From Tribonema minus (taxonomy: Eukaryota; Sar; Xanthophyceae; Tribonematales; Tribonemataceae), in the NCBI GenBank assembly GCA_017506865.1, contig JAFCMP010000146.1:310001-374000 (forward strand): a stretch of DNA of 64,000 nucleotides, given 5' to 3'. Positions 10,601 through 21,371 of this stretch are shown piece after piece. Each line of letters starts with the position of its first letter. The stretch's first letter is position 1. The translations under genes and the position numbers were made by a program. The notes beneath the pieces are model-generated. The model was not told the DNA's origin and did not search any database. It saw only the letters and a list, made by a program, of their open reading frames with translations.

Positions 10601-13600
10601 AGCAGCAGCGGTGGCCGTGGCAGCAGTGGCGCAGCGGGAAGTATGTCTAGAACGAGAAATATGAAAATATCAATACTGGTGTTGAGCACTCTGTCCCTGG
10701 CATGCTGCTGCGCCCCGCAGGCAAAAAAGACGACAATGCAGACAAACCCAAGGCGCCACTCAGCCGCCTCTGGGCCATGCAGCGGCCGGACTGGCCGTGG
10801 GTGGCAATGGGCATCGGCGGCGCCACGCTGTGCGGAGCTATGTTTCCGGTTGAGTTTTCGCGTACTTCACGTATGCACATCTGCCGTCTGATTTTCCTGG
10901 GTGTGTGTTGGTTGCCTTGCATGCAATGGGTATGTTCTGTCATCATGATATATATGATGTATGCATTGTGCATCGTGTCTGAGATGCATGTGCTACTGTA
11001 CGAGTGAAATCACTCGTGATTGCTCGATGGCGTACATCTGCAAAATGCTGCACAGTACATTGCACCATTCGATGCTAGGCATGAAACGCAGGCGCAAGTG
11101 GGGGAGTCACAGTGCACAAATGCAAATTTGAGGCTTCAAGAAGACGTGTACCAGCATGTGGCATTCTGGCTCAAGCTGGGGCAGATGCTGCTGCGGCGCT
11201 ATTGTGTCTGCACAAAGTGTCGAACCGCAGCACCTCAGGCGCCAACTCATTGGTGAGCATCGCTGCCTGTTTATTGTCCTGGCGCAGGTTGAAGGGATCA
11301 TCCTTGCCAAGCTGCAGGTGGGTTAAGCGCTGCTATGCCATGCATGCTGTTGACCTTCGGTCCCCTCTGTCCTGTTTGCAGCAGGATCTGTGTCGCATAG
11401 ACGATGCCGGTCCTGCCTGCGTGCTTAGTGAGCGCTCGCTCATGGCTTCCCACTTGGCGCTGGAGGACGCGCGACCTGTTCGTATTTGGGAGCTCGGTCC
11501 TCATTATGCTGCAGGCGCGTTCGAGCACTGTCATTTGCGCCAACCTCATGCCTTCTCCGCTGCTTGTGGCCAAGAGGGGACCGGGCGTAGGATAGCCAGC
11601 AACACAATAGCCAGCAACACAACTCAGTCCTTGCTCCGCTGCAGACGGGTAGAGCACTGTCGTCTGCGCCTACATCAAGCCTTCAGCGCTGCATGCGGCC
11701 AAACGCGACGCTCTGCAGACCGGTGGGAGGCCTGACCGAATGCCCATCGCTCGGTGCACATGTGCGTGGCCTCTTCTCGGCTCTGCAGGAAGCCTTCTAC
11801 CTGCGCACCTCCGAAGAGATCCTCGACCAGGGCACCAGCTGGGTACTAGGGTTTGTAGGGCTTGCGGGCTCTACGCTGCTGGGCAACCTCATGCTCACCA
11901 CGGGCTTTGCGACGTCGGGCGAGAGGATGACGCGCCGCCTGAGGGGCATGGCCTTCAAAGCGGTGAGATCGCGGTGACCCTTGCTGTTGCTGGCAAAACA
12001 CACTTGGTTATACTTCGAAGAACAAGTATGTTAAGGTTAGTTGAAGATTGTCTATAGGCACGCCGCTGAGGGGCATGGCCTTCAAAGCGGTGAGCTCATT
12101 GCCCTTTGCTGTTGCTGGCAATACAATGTTATTCATGTTGCGATTGGTTGAGGATTGGTCAATGACGCGCCGTCTGAGGGGCATGGCCTTCAAAGCTCAT
12201 TGCCCCTTGCCGTTGCTGGCAATACACTACTTTGAAGTATTAGTGTAGTCTAGGAGTTTGCGGTGCCCGTGCTGTATTGCAAGCGACGGTACCGGATAAC
12301 CTGCTGGGAAGATACCGTTCCGCAGAACATCCATGGCGAACATATTGACACCCCTTTTTCTCGGATGCCATCCTGGTGCATGATGATTCACCTCGTCTCG
12401 TGCTGTCAGATGCGCAGGACCGACGCAGAAGAGCACACCACAGGAAGGCTACCACAAGTAACGGCCACCAGCTGTGCAGTCACCGGTTGAGTTCACTGAC
12501 CGCTGCTCATCAACATCTTACACATTCTCCGCTGCATGTCAGATCATACGCCACGATGTCGGGTGGTTTGACGCAGAGGAGCACTCCACAGCAGTGCTCA
12601 CCACAAACCTGGAGTCCGACGCCTCCGCCATGGCTAAGGCCACAGGCCTCGATCTGGGGCACAAGGTCCAACTTGTCATGACCCTGTTGCTAGGGGTGCT
12701 GATCGGGCTCGTTGCTGCGTGGCAAGTGGGGCTTGTCGCCATGGCAACCATCCCTTTGATTGGTGAGTTCGTGTGTCCAGATTTGCCATAAGGCATTGCT
12801 GGGGATGGATTTGCATATGTGTACATATAGTGAATTGCGTATAGCAGCAGATGCTTTACACATGTTGCTGGTTCCCCCTCCCACATGATCCTGCAATAAT
12901 CACCGCGGTAGCATCTACTACAGGAGGTGCTTCGGCCGGGGTTTGGGCCAAGTGTGTAGAAGCTTGTGTCTGCCTGCCGCTACAGCATCACTAGGGGCCA
13001 AAACGATGATCACCTGTCATTTGTCAGTAAGAATGTCGCCTCACTCCCCACTGCAACCACTCAAAGCACCACCTTTGCATCACATGAAACATGTCCTGAT
13101 GTAGTGGCGATCTGCATGCACAATGCAGTTGCTGAACCCCATTCCTCGCTGTCTTTCGTCAGGGCTCAGCAGCGTCGTCCAGATGGCCATGTTTACGGGT
13201 GGCTACGGCGACAACGAGGGGCTGGACGGCGGTGTCTCAGCAGGGGTCGTCCTCGGCAGCGCTCTGAATGGCATTGCCACAGTTCAGGTGACACAATTCT
13301 CCGCTTCTCTTTTTTTCTGTGGCAGTCATAGGTACAGTAGCAGCTCGCTCGCTGCCTGCTGTTTCTGCAGAGAGCGCGCATGAATGCGACCGCGAAGCGA
13401 CAGCAGGCGTAGTTGCCTCCACCGGGTTTCTTGAAGGCAGGTAGGTAGGTAGGTAGCGGCAGTGGCAGCGCTCAGAATTGCTCACAGCACAGCCGCCATC
13501 AACACTCGCAAGAGCACGGTGCGGAAGTGCTCCTCACACACGTCTTGCTCGGGAGATGACTCACTCATCTGATGGAGCAGGCAAATACAGCGGCGTGCTT

Positions 13601-16600
13601 GTGGCTTGTTGCTCAATTGCGGTTGTGACGCAGGGAGGCAAGCACGAAGACACTGCCGTCATTTTTTGGGCATGGCGTGAGAGTGGTGCGAAGGCATGTA
13701 GGCAGCAGCAGTGGCAGCGCTCTGAATGGCGTCGCCTTGGCTTGAGCACAGTTATTGCGGACACTGATAGGCCCGTGCATGATACGGATGCGCATATCGT
13801 TCGTCTTGCAAGCGTACACCTGATTCACGTGCGAGCAAGATGAGTATACTTGTCATGGTGACAACGGCATATATATGTTGGGTGAATGAGCGTACAAGGA
13901 CCTGATCGGCGCACATACTTTGTGTTCAGCAAGCTCTCACCATGCAACTCAACATGTCAGCATCGCTGTGCCATCGCAGTGACGAAGAACACCATTGAGA
14001 GGTGGACCAGGCACCAGACCTTCCATTTCCTCGTGTGATAGTTTGCGCCGATATGTCACGTCCACACCTTCCGCTCGCGTCCTGCGTGCTGCACCGACCA
14101 TCGCAGGCATCCTGCACATGCGTGACCGCTATGCGCCGCACACATACAATGTTCAACTTTAAAGGTTTCTTGTACTCGAAGCCCCCCCTGTCCCCCAGGC
14201 CTTCAACATGCAGCGCGCCATGAGCGACCGCTGCTGAGCCGCATACATACAGATGTTCAACTTTGAAGTTTGCCTGTGCTCAAAGGTGCCCCCCCCCCCC
14301 CCTCCCAGGCTGTTAATATGCAGCGGCGTCATGAGCGACCGCTACCACGCCGCATACAACCCAATGTTTGACTTCGAATTTTCTTTGTGCTTAAGATGCG
14401 GTTTCCCTCCCCTTTCTCCCTAACCTCCCCCGCAGGCTTTCAACATGTGAGTGACCGCTACTACGCCGCATACATACCAATGTCAACTTTAAAGTTATCA
14501 TATAAGGGAGGTGTGACCCTTTTTACCCCCGCAGTTTAACTTAAAACTTTTCCTGTGCTCATAAGGTGCCCCCCTCCCCCCCCTCCCTGTCATGCGCGAA
14601 GGCGTTCAACATGCAGCGCGCCATGAGCGACCGCTACTACGCCGCCATCCAGGGCACTGTGCGCGCACGGCAGCGGCGCGGTGCCATCAATGGCCTCGCC
14701 CTTGGCTACTCCCAGGGCATGATGTTCTGGGTGTTTGCGCTGCTGTTCTGGTACGGGTCGCTGCTCGTCAGCCGCGGCACCGTGACGTTCGTCAACTTCT
14801 ACATGGCAATGGTGAGCGGCCACTTCGCTTGCGTTGCAGATTGTGAAATCACCTCATGCGAACCAGCGCTTCAAAATATTCAATGTGAGTTGTTAGCATG
14901 TGCGACGACTTGGACTCGTCGTACCAATGGAAGTGAGGATTGGCGGGTCCAGCTTGCAAGTGCGGCGCGTCACCATGTTGGGACCGCTTCCAACAAAGTT
15001 GCGATGATGAGTGAGTGCATAACGGGCCTGCGTGTGTTTTGCTATTCAATCACTGCCCGTGCACTCCTTCCCGGCCATGTCAAGGTCAACACGGTTGTGC
15101 ACAAGGCGGGCCAGCGCATGGTCTCTATCATACCTGGAACATGTGCCGTGCAACCATAGAAGTGGTACTCTCAATGCACACATGTGCATGGCTTCTGTGG
15201 TTCTTGACGAATGCTGCAATATCAAAAGCGGTAGTCTCAATGCGCACACCAAGGTGCGCATGTGCATGACGACCCCCCCTCTCCCCCCCCCCCCCCAATG
15301 CTTGCCTCCTGCCAGTTTGCCGTAATCCTGGGGGCCATGGGCATAGGCCAGGTCAACGCCGACATGGGCGCGCAGAAAGCGGGCCAGCAGGCCGCAGCAC
15401 GCGTTTTCGCGCTCTGCGATGCAGAGTTGAAGATCGACCCCCTGGGGGAGGGGGGCGCCAAGCCGGAGCGCCTGAGCGGTGCCATCAGCTTCAAGAACAT
15501 CAAATTCGCGTACCCGACGCGGCTGGAGCAGCCCATCTACGGGGGGCCCCTGGCGCCGGAGGGGTTCTCACTTGAAGTTGCCGCGGGGGACACCGTGGCG
15601 CTGGTGAGTCACCTGCTAGGGTCACGGGGTGCTCTGCATCGTGCAATAGTGCTGCTCTGCGCACTTGTTGGTGCAGTGCAAGTCATGCAGCTGTGTTTCT
15701 TGTGCAAATAGTTGCGCAGCCTGCACCGCACACAGGTGGCACGTTGATTTGGTACTCACCCCACTGCTTGCTGATTGAGTGTTGTCTGCTGACACTCTCG
15801 TTGGTGCACCATCTGTCGGGCAACCTTCAGTGACGCACGGCACAGACATGGCACGCGAAGCACGTGCCATATGCTGGCAGGGGCATTAATGACGCAGCAT
15901 CACATACTAATAGCATGCTTGTTCAGGCGGTGTCTTTGAACATGGGTTGCTGGTTGAGCGTTGCTTATCTCACACGGTCCGCTGCAACTCGCTGCGACCG
16001 CTGCATGGCACGCCTCAGGTGGGGGCCTCCGGCAGCGGCAAATCCACGTGTGTGTCGCTGCTCATGCGCTTCTACGACGTGGGCGACGGCAGAATTGAAG
16101 TTGACGGCCGCGATGGTGAGGAGTGGCGTATCTGCGTCACCGGTTGCAGTTGTCTACAGCATGCGTGGTGTGACATTCATGGACTGTTTGAAGGACAGTG
16201 AAGTCGGGTATGAACTCCGGTGTCATGGCACCCCCCGTGCGGATGCCACGAACCGCACTCTAATCTGCATCGGAATGCGAAATCGCCACAAATGCACACA
16301 TGACCGAGTACTGTGGACCAACCCGCATGTCGCCCTTGATGTTCATTTGAGTGGGTGCTGCTTGTTCGGAGCACTGCTTGCAAGCCTTGGCAAGCAGCAC
16401 AGAAGCGGTACTGATCTGTTGTGCTCTGATGACGACTGTCCCCCCAGCTCTGAGATTCACGTAGTGGATGGACCTTCACAAGGAGCTCACGTTCTGAGTG
16501 CCTCTGCGCTGCTGGCTGCTGCTGCCATGATGCTGCTCGCTGCCATAGTTCGAGAGCTCAACATCCACTGGCTGCGCAGCAACATGGGCTACGTGGGCCA

Positions 16601-17527
16601 AGAGCCCGTCCTCTTTACCGGCACCATCAGGGACAACATTACCAAGGGCAACCCCGATGCCACCGTGGAGGAGGTCGAGAACGCAACGCGTGCGGCGAAT
16701 GCCCACGACTTCATCATGAGCTTCACGGACGGTTACGAAACCGATGTGGGTGAGAAGAGCGCGCTGCTGTCTGGCGGGCAGAAGCAGCGCATCGCTATCG
16801 CGCGCGCCATCCTCAGAAACCCCAACATTGTGTTGCTCGGTGAGTGCACGCGTTGGTGTTGTTCAAGCCACTGAATCAAGTGCGACTTCCCCGCTTTAAT
16901 TGGTGTGTGCATGGTGGACTTCGCCACTTCAAAATATCGCCAATCGTCACGTATTGTGAACATGCTGGGTTCGAGCAGCATTCATACATGGATATCATGA
17001 TTTTTCAGGTACTGAAGTTGAGCTTCATGCTTTTCCGTGCCCCCCATGTGCCATCACTGCCCTACTTCGTCGCTCCCCATGTTTTTACCCAAAATGCAAA
17101 TGCAGGCACAACTGTCTTTGATTGTGAGACCAAGCAGCAGGTGTAGCAAGCGTCTGACCCTCATTGCCGCCTGAGGTTCGGTTTCACAAGCTTCACTGCC
17201 TCACAATCCAACTTGACATGGCAACTGAAACACCGGTGTACACCACCTGCCGCCGCAAACCGTCCTGACACTGCAGACGAGGCCACGAGCGCGCTCGACA
17301 ACGAGAGCGAGCGCCAGGTGCAGGCGGCGCTGGACCGGCTGCAGTCGCTGCAGCGTCGCACGACACTCGTCGTCGCGCACCGCCTCACCACCATCCGCAA
17401 CGCGGACAAGATCGCAGTGCTCGGCGGCGGCTGCGTGCGCGAGCTCGGCACGCACAATGAGCTGATGGCGCTGCCGGGCAGCACCTACGGGAAGCTGTAC
17501 CGCCAGCAGACGGAAATGTTCACTTAG
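1609..17527 (+). CDS. ABC-A: full-length ABCB (P-glycoprotein-like) transporter
   Basis: ATP-driven membrane exporter with TMD-NBD-TMD-NBD layout. Exons: 1609-1731, 2910-2977, 3439-3634, 4457-4750, 5416-5591, 6719-7067, 7605-7844, 8253-8400, 8831-9001, 9518-9739, 10721-10848, 11288-11317, 11789-11962, 12543-12762, 13163-13287, 14602-14811, 15316-15603, 16019-16115, 16549-16839, 17277-17527. All phases agree and give 1266 aa, the usual length of ABCB full transporters. NBD1 has Walker [10 protein letters not shown] at about 404-412, Q-loop GYVGQEP, signature LSGGQ at 508-512, Walker B/D-loop [11 protein letters not shown] (split by an intron) and H-loop AHRL. NBD2 has Walker [10 protein letters not shown] at 1056-1064, LSGGQ at 1160-1164 and DEATSALD from 1184. 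Both ATP sites look intact. Exons 2-6 and 11-17 carry the hydrophobic helices. Exon 3 ends in a GC donor (CAG|GCGAGT), and exon 12 has only 30 bases. The substrate cannot be read from sequence; the family exports drugs and lipids from plasma or organelle membranes. Confidence 0.93.
2990..3016 (+). repeat. Telomere-like run next to donor of ABC-A exon 2
   Basis: An imperfect TTAGGG-type run begins about 12 bases after the GT donor. The matching ABC-B intron has the same arrangement at 37455-37474. Further degenerate words lie at 3185-3225 and 3690-3704 in ABC-A introns 2 and 3. Confidence 0.7.
4310..4456 (+). repeat. Duplicated acceptor and 5' edge of ABC-A exon 4
   Basis: About 110 bases upstream of the real exon 4 there is a second CGCGACAG acceptor followed by GACGTACGTGGGCTGG, a mutated copy of the exon start that drifts into intron sequence. 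The same arrangement is present before ABC-B exon 4 at 39365-39481. Confidence 0.75.
4711..5205 (+). repeat. Three copies of the 3' edge of ABC-A exon 4
   Basis: The exon end GGCGCCGTCGCGACGGAG and its donor GTGCGCCAC at 4733-4759 are repeated with changes near 4960-4985 and 5165-5193. Each copy is followed by similar intron bases. Only the first copy continues the open frame. Confidence 0.75.
5640..5705 (+). repeat. Second copy of the 3' edge of ABC-A exon 5
   Basis: The end of exon 5 (CTATGCGCTGGCGTTCTG, then GTGAGCGCTG) recurs about 107 bases downstream inside the intron, preceded by a shortened copy of the exon's GGCGTGGGCGTCGG stretch. Confidence 0.8.
6312..6341 (+). repeat. Poly-C tract of 30 bases in ABC-A intron 5
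   Basis: An uninterrupted run of cytosines on the coding strand lies about 380 bases upstream of the acceptor of exon 6. Similar sense-strand C tracts precede many acceptors here, so this may be the pyrimidine tract of an abandoned acceptor copy. Confidence 0.9.
6353..6610 (+). repeat. Two degenerate copies of the 5' edge of ABC-A exon 6
   Basis: Blocks near 6357-6420 and 6540-6605 contain CGCAGGTCGCGAGCGGCGTC-like sequence that resembles the exon start at 6719-6760. They are spaced about 185 bases apart, in step with the true exon. They are strongly decayed. Confidence 0.5.
7120..7160 (+). repeat. Second copy of the 3' edge of ABC-A exon 6
   Basis: GCGTCGCGCAGGGCGCGACG and CTCGCGCTGAAGCGTCGC mirror the exon end GAGGGCGAGACGCTCGCGCTG and its donor. 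The donor GT is lost in this copy. The matching ABC-B intron has three such copies. Confidence 0.65.
8470..8680 (+). repeat. Two intronic copies of the 3' edge of ABC-A exon 8
   Basis: The exon end coding for [19 protein letters not shown] and its donor (8341-8400) recurs at 8488-8545 and 8620-8675. Each copy still ends in GGTGAG or GGTACG-like donors. The copies carry substitutions and are followed by the same TTGAAGTT-rich intron bases. Confidence 0.88.
9318..9417 (+). repeat. 41-bp tandem repeat, about 2.4 copies
   Basis: The unit starts ACATCCATGCAAATGTACAG and continues with TCTATAAAAGTACAGTCAGT. Copies start at 9318, 9359 and 9400 and are almost identical, so the array is young. It lies in ABC-A intron 9, an intron missing from ABC-B. 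The unit happens to contain an octamer-like ATGCAAAT and a TATAAAA word. Confidence 0.9.
11930..12232 (+). repeat. Three copies of the 3' edge of ABC-A exon 13
   Basis: GAGGGGCATGGCCTTCAAAG and its donor occur at the true exon end (11941-11968) and again near 12069-12095 and 12176-12200, about 107-127 bases apart. A shared TTGCTGTTGCTGGCAA block follows each one. The third copy has lost the GCGGTGAG donor. Confidence 0.9.
14100..14640 (+). repeat. Five-copy array of the acceptor and 5' edge of ABC-A exon 16
   Basis: Copies of an acceptor followed by GCCTTCAACATGCAGCGCGC and an ATGAGCGACCGCTAC-like stretch occur near 14105, 14200, 14308 and 14436, before the functional one at 14602. Most have their own C-rich tract upstream and a CAACTTTGAAGTTT-like block downstream. 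Only the last copy stays open. Confidence 0.85.
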
Positions 17528-18691
17528 GCCGGGCGCACACATGCGGCATACTGTTGGCGGTTGCTTCTATTGGCACATACTTGGCCAAGTACGCGTGACC
17601 GTGGGGGGGTGGCAGTTGCTGCTTTTGCTAAAGTACCTTTCTGGATGCATCTGGTGTCACTGTGTGTGTGGTGGTATAACCAGCTGCGGTTTGTGGGACG
17701 ACGCGCATTGTGGTTCACGTTCTGGTAATTTGACGCTCGCGCTAGTTGCAACGCAACAGCCATCACGTTCGTGCATGCGTATCGTGATGTCATGCTTTGT
17801 TCTGTTGTCTGCAACGTTCACGGCTTTGAGTGCAATGATACTGATGCCTGTTGCTGCACCACAGCACACAACTCTGCAGCTGCCAGCAAATGCAACTTCC
17901 ATTGCAAAGGCTGTAGGCAGTGAGAAGTGCTCGCGTCTAGCGCCCTTTGTGTCGTTATATTTCGAGGGTGTCGCGGACCGAAGCAGGCTTAGCATGTCAT
18001 TGTGCTTGGGATTGCTGCCAGCGAGCAGCAGTACTGGAGCACAGCATTCAGTGTCTTCAACGTGAAGGGAAGAACCCATTCATTTGTCGTTCAACAACAA
18101 ACGGCCTGCATACCTGCCTGGCCGCCCAAAGGCTGTGTCATGAGCAGGCTTGTTTTTAAAACGTCATCAATTGCCGCAGCGCTGTGTGTGAAAACGCGCC
18201 ATCAAGTGCCATGAGGCTTGAAGTTCGTCGTGAACCGAGGTGCGGAACGCTGAAAAAGGGCACCAGTGCAACGAGCACGCGCTCGGGATAGTGGAGGCGC
18301 CGCAGAGTGCGAAAGCTGCCGCAGCACAGCATTGTCAGTCCCAACTTGCCGGGGTGGACCCCATCCTGCCCGCCGTTGGAAGGTGAACCCTCGGGGACTC
18401 TGTCAACGAGATGCGGCTCCCCGAGGCCACAACCAAGTGCAGCGACAGCGACCACGCGAATTGCCGTTCTAGTGCACGGAGATTTGGGGATTGAACCGCA
18501 GCATGCAGATGCACATACACTCCTACGCCATCAGCTTTCACTCCCCTCCACGCGCTCGCATCAACACCCGCCACCAGCCATGCCTGGCGCACGCTGCGTG
18601 AGCTGGCGACCTTCGCCCGCCCTCGCCATCGCACCCACGTGATGCGCTCCTGCAAGCAATCCAGCCGAGCCACCACAAAACCACCACCGTC
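17528..18691. other. Intergenic spacer after ABC-A
   Basis: This should hold the 3' UTR and terminator of ABC-A. I see no coding exon, RNA gene or repeat that I can support. Confidence 0.5.
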
Positions 18692-19153
18692 ATGGCGGAT
18701 CTCGCGCACAAGGCAGGTATGTCGCGCCTCTGGTTTACAGCGCTCTCGCCTGAGGCTTGCTTGCTTGCGCCTTGTTGCGTGGTCCACCACGTGTGATCGT
18801 TGCGTTTTCTGCGCACGCAGCGCAGTTAGGATACGCTGGCAGCAGCATCAAATCTTGCATACGCTACTTCGCCTTCGGCTTGCGTGCACGCCCCATGTAT
18901 TCCAGCGCTCGTGCTTGCGTCTCGCGTCACGGGTGCTGACTATTCCCCGCCGCCCCGCGCTGCGCAGATTTCGCCGGTGCCGATTTACTCGCAAGCTCCT
19001 TCAAGCAGCCGATCCAAGCTTCTTCAGGGCAAGCAGCCCTCGCGCGAGTTCCTCCGCATCAAGCAGCCGTAGCAGCAGCACGCAGCAACCATTCATGCGT
19101 AAGTCTGAGTGTCGTGCAGGCTTAGCTGTTACTTGTCTTCGCAGCTCATGTGA
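18692..19153 (+). CDS. Doubtful small spliced gene, unknown function
   Basis: An ATG in good context (CCGTCATGGCG) at 18692 opens MADLAHKA and meets a donor at 18717 (GCAG|GTATGT). Two continuations are possible from the acceptor at 18966-18967. In the first, phase 1 leads to DFAGADLLASSFKQP and on to a donor at 19099 and a final exon at 19145-19153, about 54 aa in all. In the second, a GC donor at 18713 joins in phase 0 to ISPVPIYSQAPSSS and on to a stop at 19070-19072, about 41 aa. I do not recognise either product. The evidence is only start context plus matched splice signals, so this may be a non-coding transcript or chance. Confidence 0.22.
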
Positions 19154-19429
19154 GGGGAGGAGATCAGCTATGTGGCGACTCTGGCCTACCTAGCTAGCAC
19201 CTCAGTTGTCAACCTCCTTGCATGTGCTTCGAGAACAGGCCAGAGCAGTAGCCAAGTGGCAGTAGCCAAGTGCACTTCCCACGCATCTGTCGCATTACCT
19301 GCCCCATTGTTGTCACTCTGCCCATCTCATGGTGCAGAGCTGATGCGACAAAACAAATGGGGCAGTGCAACCTGGTGGTGTTGTTACTCCACTTGTGCAG
19401 CAAGGCGCATGTAAATCGACAGCTCATGC

Positions 19430-20010
19430 ATAGTTCTAGCAGGCGTGCGCGACTTGACAACCTGCGCCTGTCGCTGTTACTCGATCTCCATTCTGAGAGC
19501 GAGCTAGAGCAGTGTCAGGTGCGGTGCAAACCGCTCTCAGTTGTCACTTTCATCATGTACACAAGAGCGCCAGAGCAGCATTGTCGAAGGTTTTGCCAGG
19601 CAGCCTGGCATTCACCCTGTGTTGGTCATTGTTACCCCTTCACGGGGCGAGAGCAATGATGACGCGGTGCAAACCTTTGCGCTGTTACGCTCTTGTGTGT
19701 GCGATGGTGAGCAAGAGCAGCTGTTGAGACTTTGTCAGATTGCGTCACCCTTCACGCTCCCTCACTGTTGTTACTCGCCTACTGCGGGTGAGCTAGAGCA
19801 ACAAGTCGAGTCGAGCATACTGTTAGCTCACTGATGTTACTTGCCATAAAATTGGGTGAGCCAGAGCAATCAGTGACTACAGCACTGTTGTTGCTCGCGC
19901 CGTCATGGGGTGAGCTACAATCAGTGACTACAGCATGAGCAAGTTTTAGCGTCCCCTGTGCGACTGTGAGCAAGAGCAGCTTCGCACCATCTGAGGTTAT
20001 GTGTACTCGC
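19430..20010 (+). repeat. Imperfect tandem array with donor-like GTGAGC..AGAGCA words
   Basis: At least five related blocks (near 19490, 19640, 19705, 19786, 19856 and 19966) share a CTGTTACTCG-like part followed by GGTGAGC(A/T)AGAGCA. The repeated unit contains a consensus donor, as in the exon-edge arrays in the genes, but no intact parent exon is visible upstream. Confidence 0.55.
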
Positions 20011-21334
20011 AGTATGAGTGGCAGTATGAGTGGTTGCTGCCCTGCTGCTGCTGCTGCTGAGCATCTGCTGCGGAAACTTCCCAACATCCTTGGCCCATCC
20101 AAGCCCTTGACCAAGCTCAAGCATCAAGATGTTGGCACTTCTACCACTGGACCGGCTCTGTGCTTAACACAAGCATCACACTTGTTGCTGTCGCGGTCCG
20201 CCCCTCGTAGTCTGTACGGCCATGTGCTTGCAGCACGTTCGCATCAGATTAGTTGTGTCCAAACACATGCAAGCGCAGACACTTCAGTTGACGCCTGCGC
20301 CATGCACACACAACAGTAAATACCACACGCGCCTCTTGTTGTTCTGCTGTACACTTTCAAAGTGTCATGCGTGCCTTTTTCATCTTCTGCGTGTTTTCGT
20401 CTTCTGCGTGAATTGCGTGAGGGTTCATGCCTGCCTTTGTTTCCATGTCACGCAGTGGTAGAATGAATGGATTGGCATTGTGCATGTGCCTCGCTAGTTT
20501 TCTGTTCGTACTCCTGCACATTGTGCTGGCATCATGCCCTTCAAGATGCATTTGTGCAGCTAGCTGTATTGAGTTCTGTGACCTCATTGATCCGTGTCCT
20601 GTGCTCCAATTGTATTGAGGCATTGTAGTTCTGTTGACAACAAGGTTGCATTTATTGACATCATCTGCCACCCAAATAGTGTGCCACTGCCCAGCACGAT
20701 GTGCATGGACAAGAAATCGAGCCTTACCTGTCTGTGGCGCCACCTTTACTAGCCTTACTAGCCGCACTTTGCAGAGCGCAAGCAACGATCATAGAAGTAT
20801 GCACACGAAGCAGCAATAAGCAACAACAATGAGCAACAACAGCAAAGGGCATGACGCACATTCCTATGAGCAACAGCAGCAAAGGGCATGACGCATACTA
20901 CTGTGTTACACCGCAATACTGAGCTGGAGCCAGCAGATATAAGCCAAGCGCACTCATGCACTGAGACCAATGACAAATTACCATACCACAGCCGCAGCTA
21001 TTCTGAACTAATCAAATTGTGCCCAATCTTGTAGATACGTGGAGTGTAACTGATGATGTTAGGCGCAAATGGAGAAAGAAAGTGGCGGGCTGCAGGACGC
21101 ACGCGTGCATCAGCGTCAACAGGGTCGAAGATGGGCGCCGAAGTTGCCACTCATGACGGAAGAAAAAGAACATGAAAGCTGCAACAGGCTGCATGACCAT
21201 GTGGACACCCACGATTTATTGGCATACATACACACACTGCCCAACATCACAGGAGTCCACATAGGCAACACGTGGTCTCAAGAGGCCCTGCGATTCAATA
21301 GCGAAAGCGTAGCACGAGCGGGCGCGCGACAGAC

Positions 21335-21371
21335 TTAGGGTTAGGGAAGTAACCCTAACCCTAACCCTAAG
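21335..21371. repeat. Head-to-head telomere-like repeats (palindromic)
   Basis: Two TTAGGG units are followed within four bases by three CCCTAA units, so the two telomeric strands face each other. Another degenerate CCCTAA run follows at 21405-21420. This is the only inverted telomeric junction in the window. Confidence 0.85.

Noticed and set aside
15864..16874. Plus-strand open frame of 336 codons
   Set aside because: It runs through an intron into the true exon 19 of ABC-A. The first two thirds have no ABC homology and lie between two well-supported splice sites.
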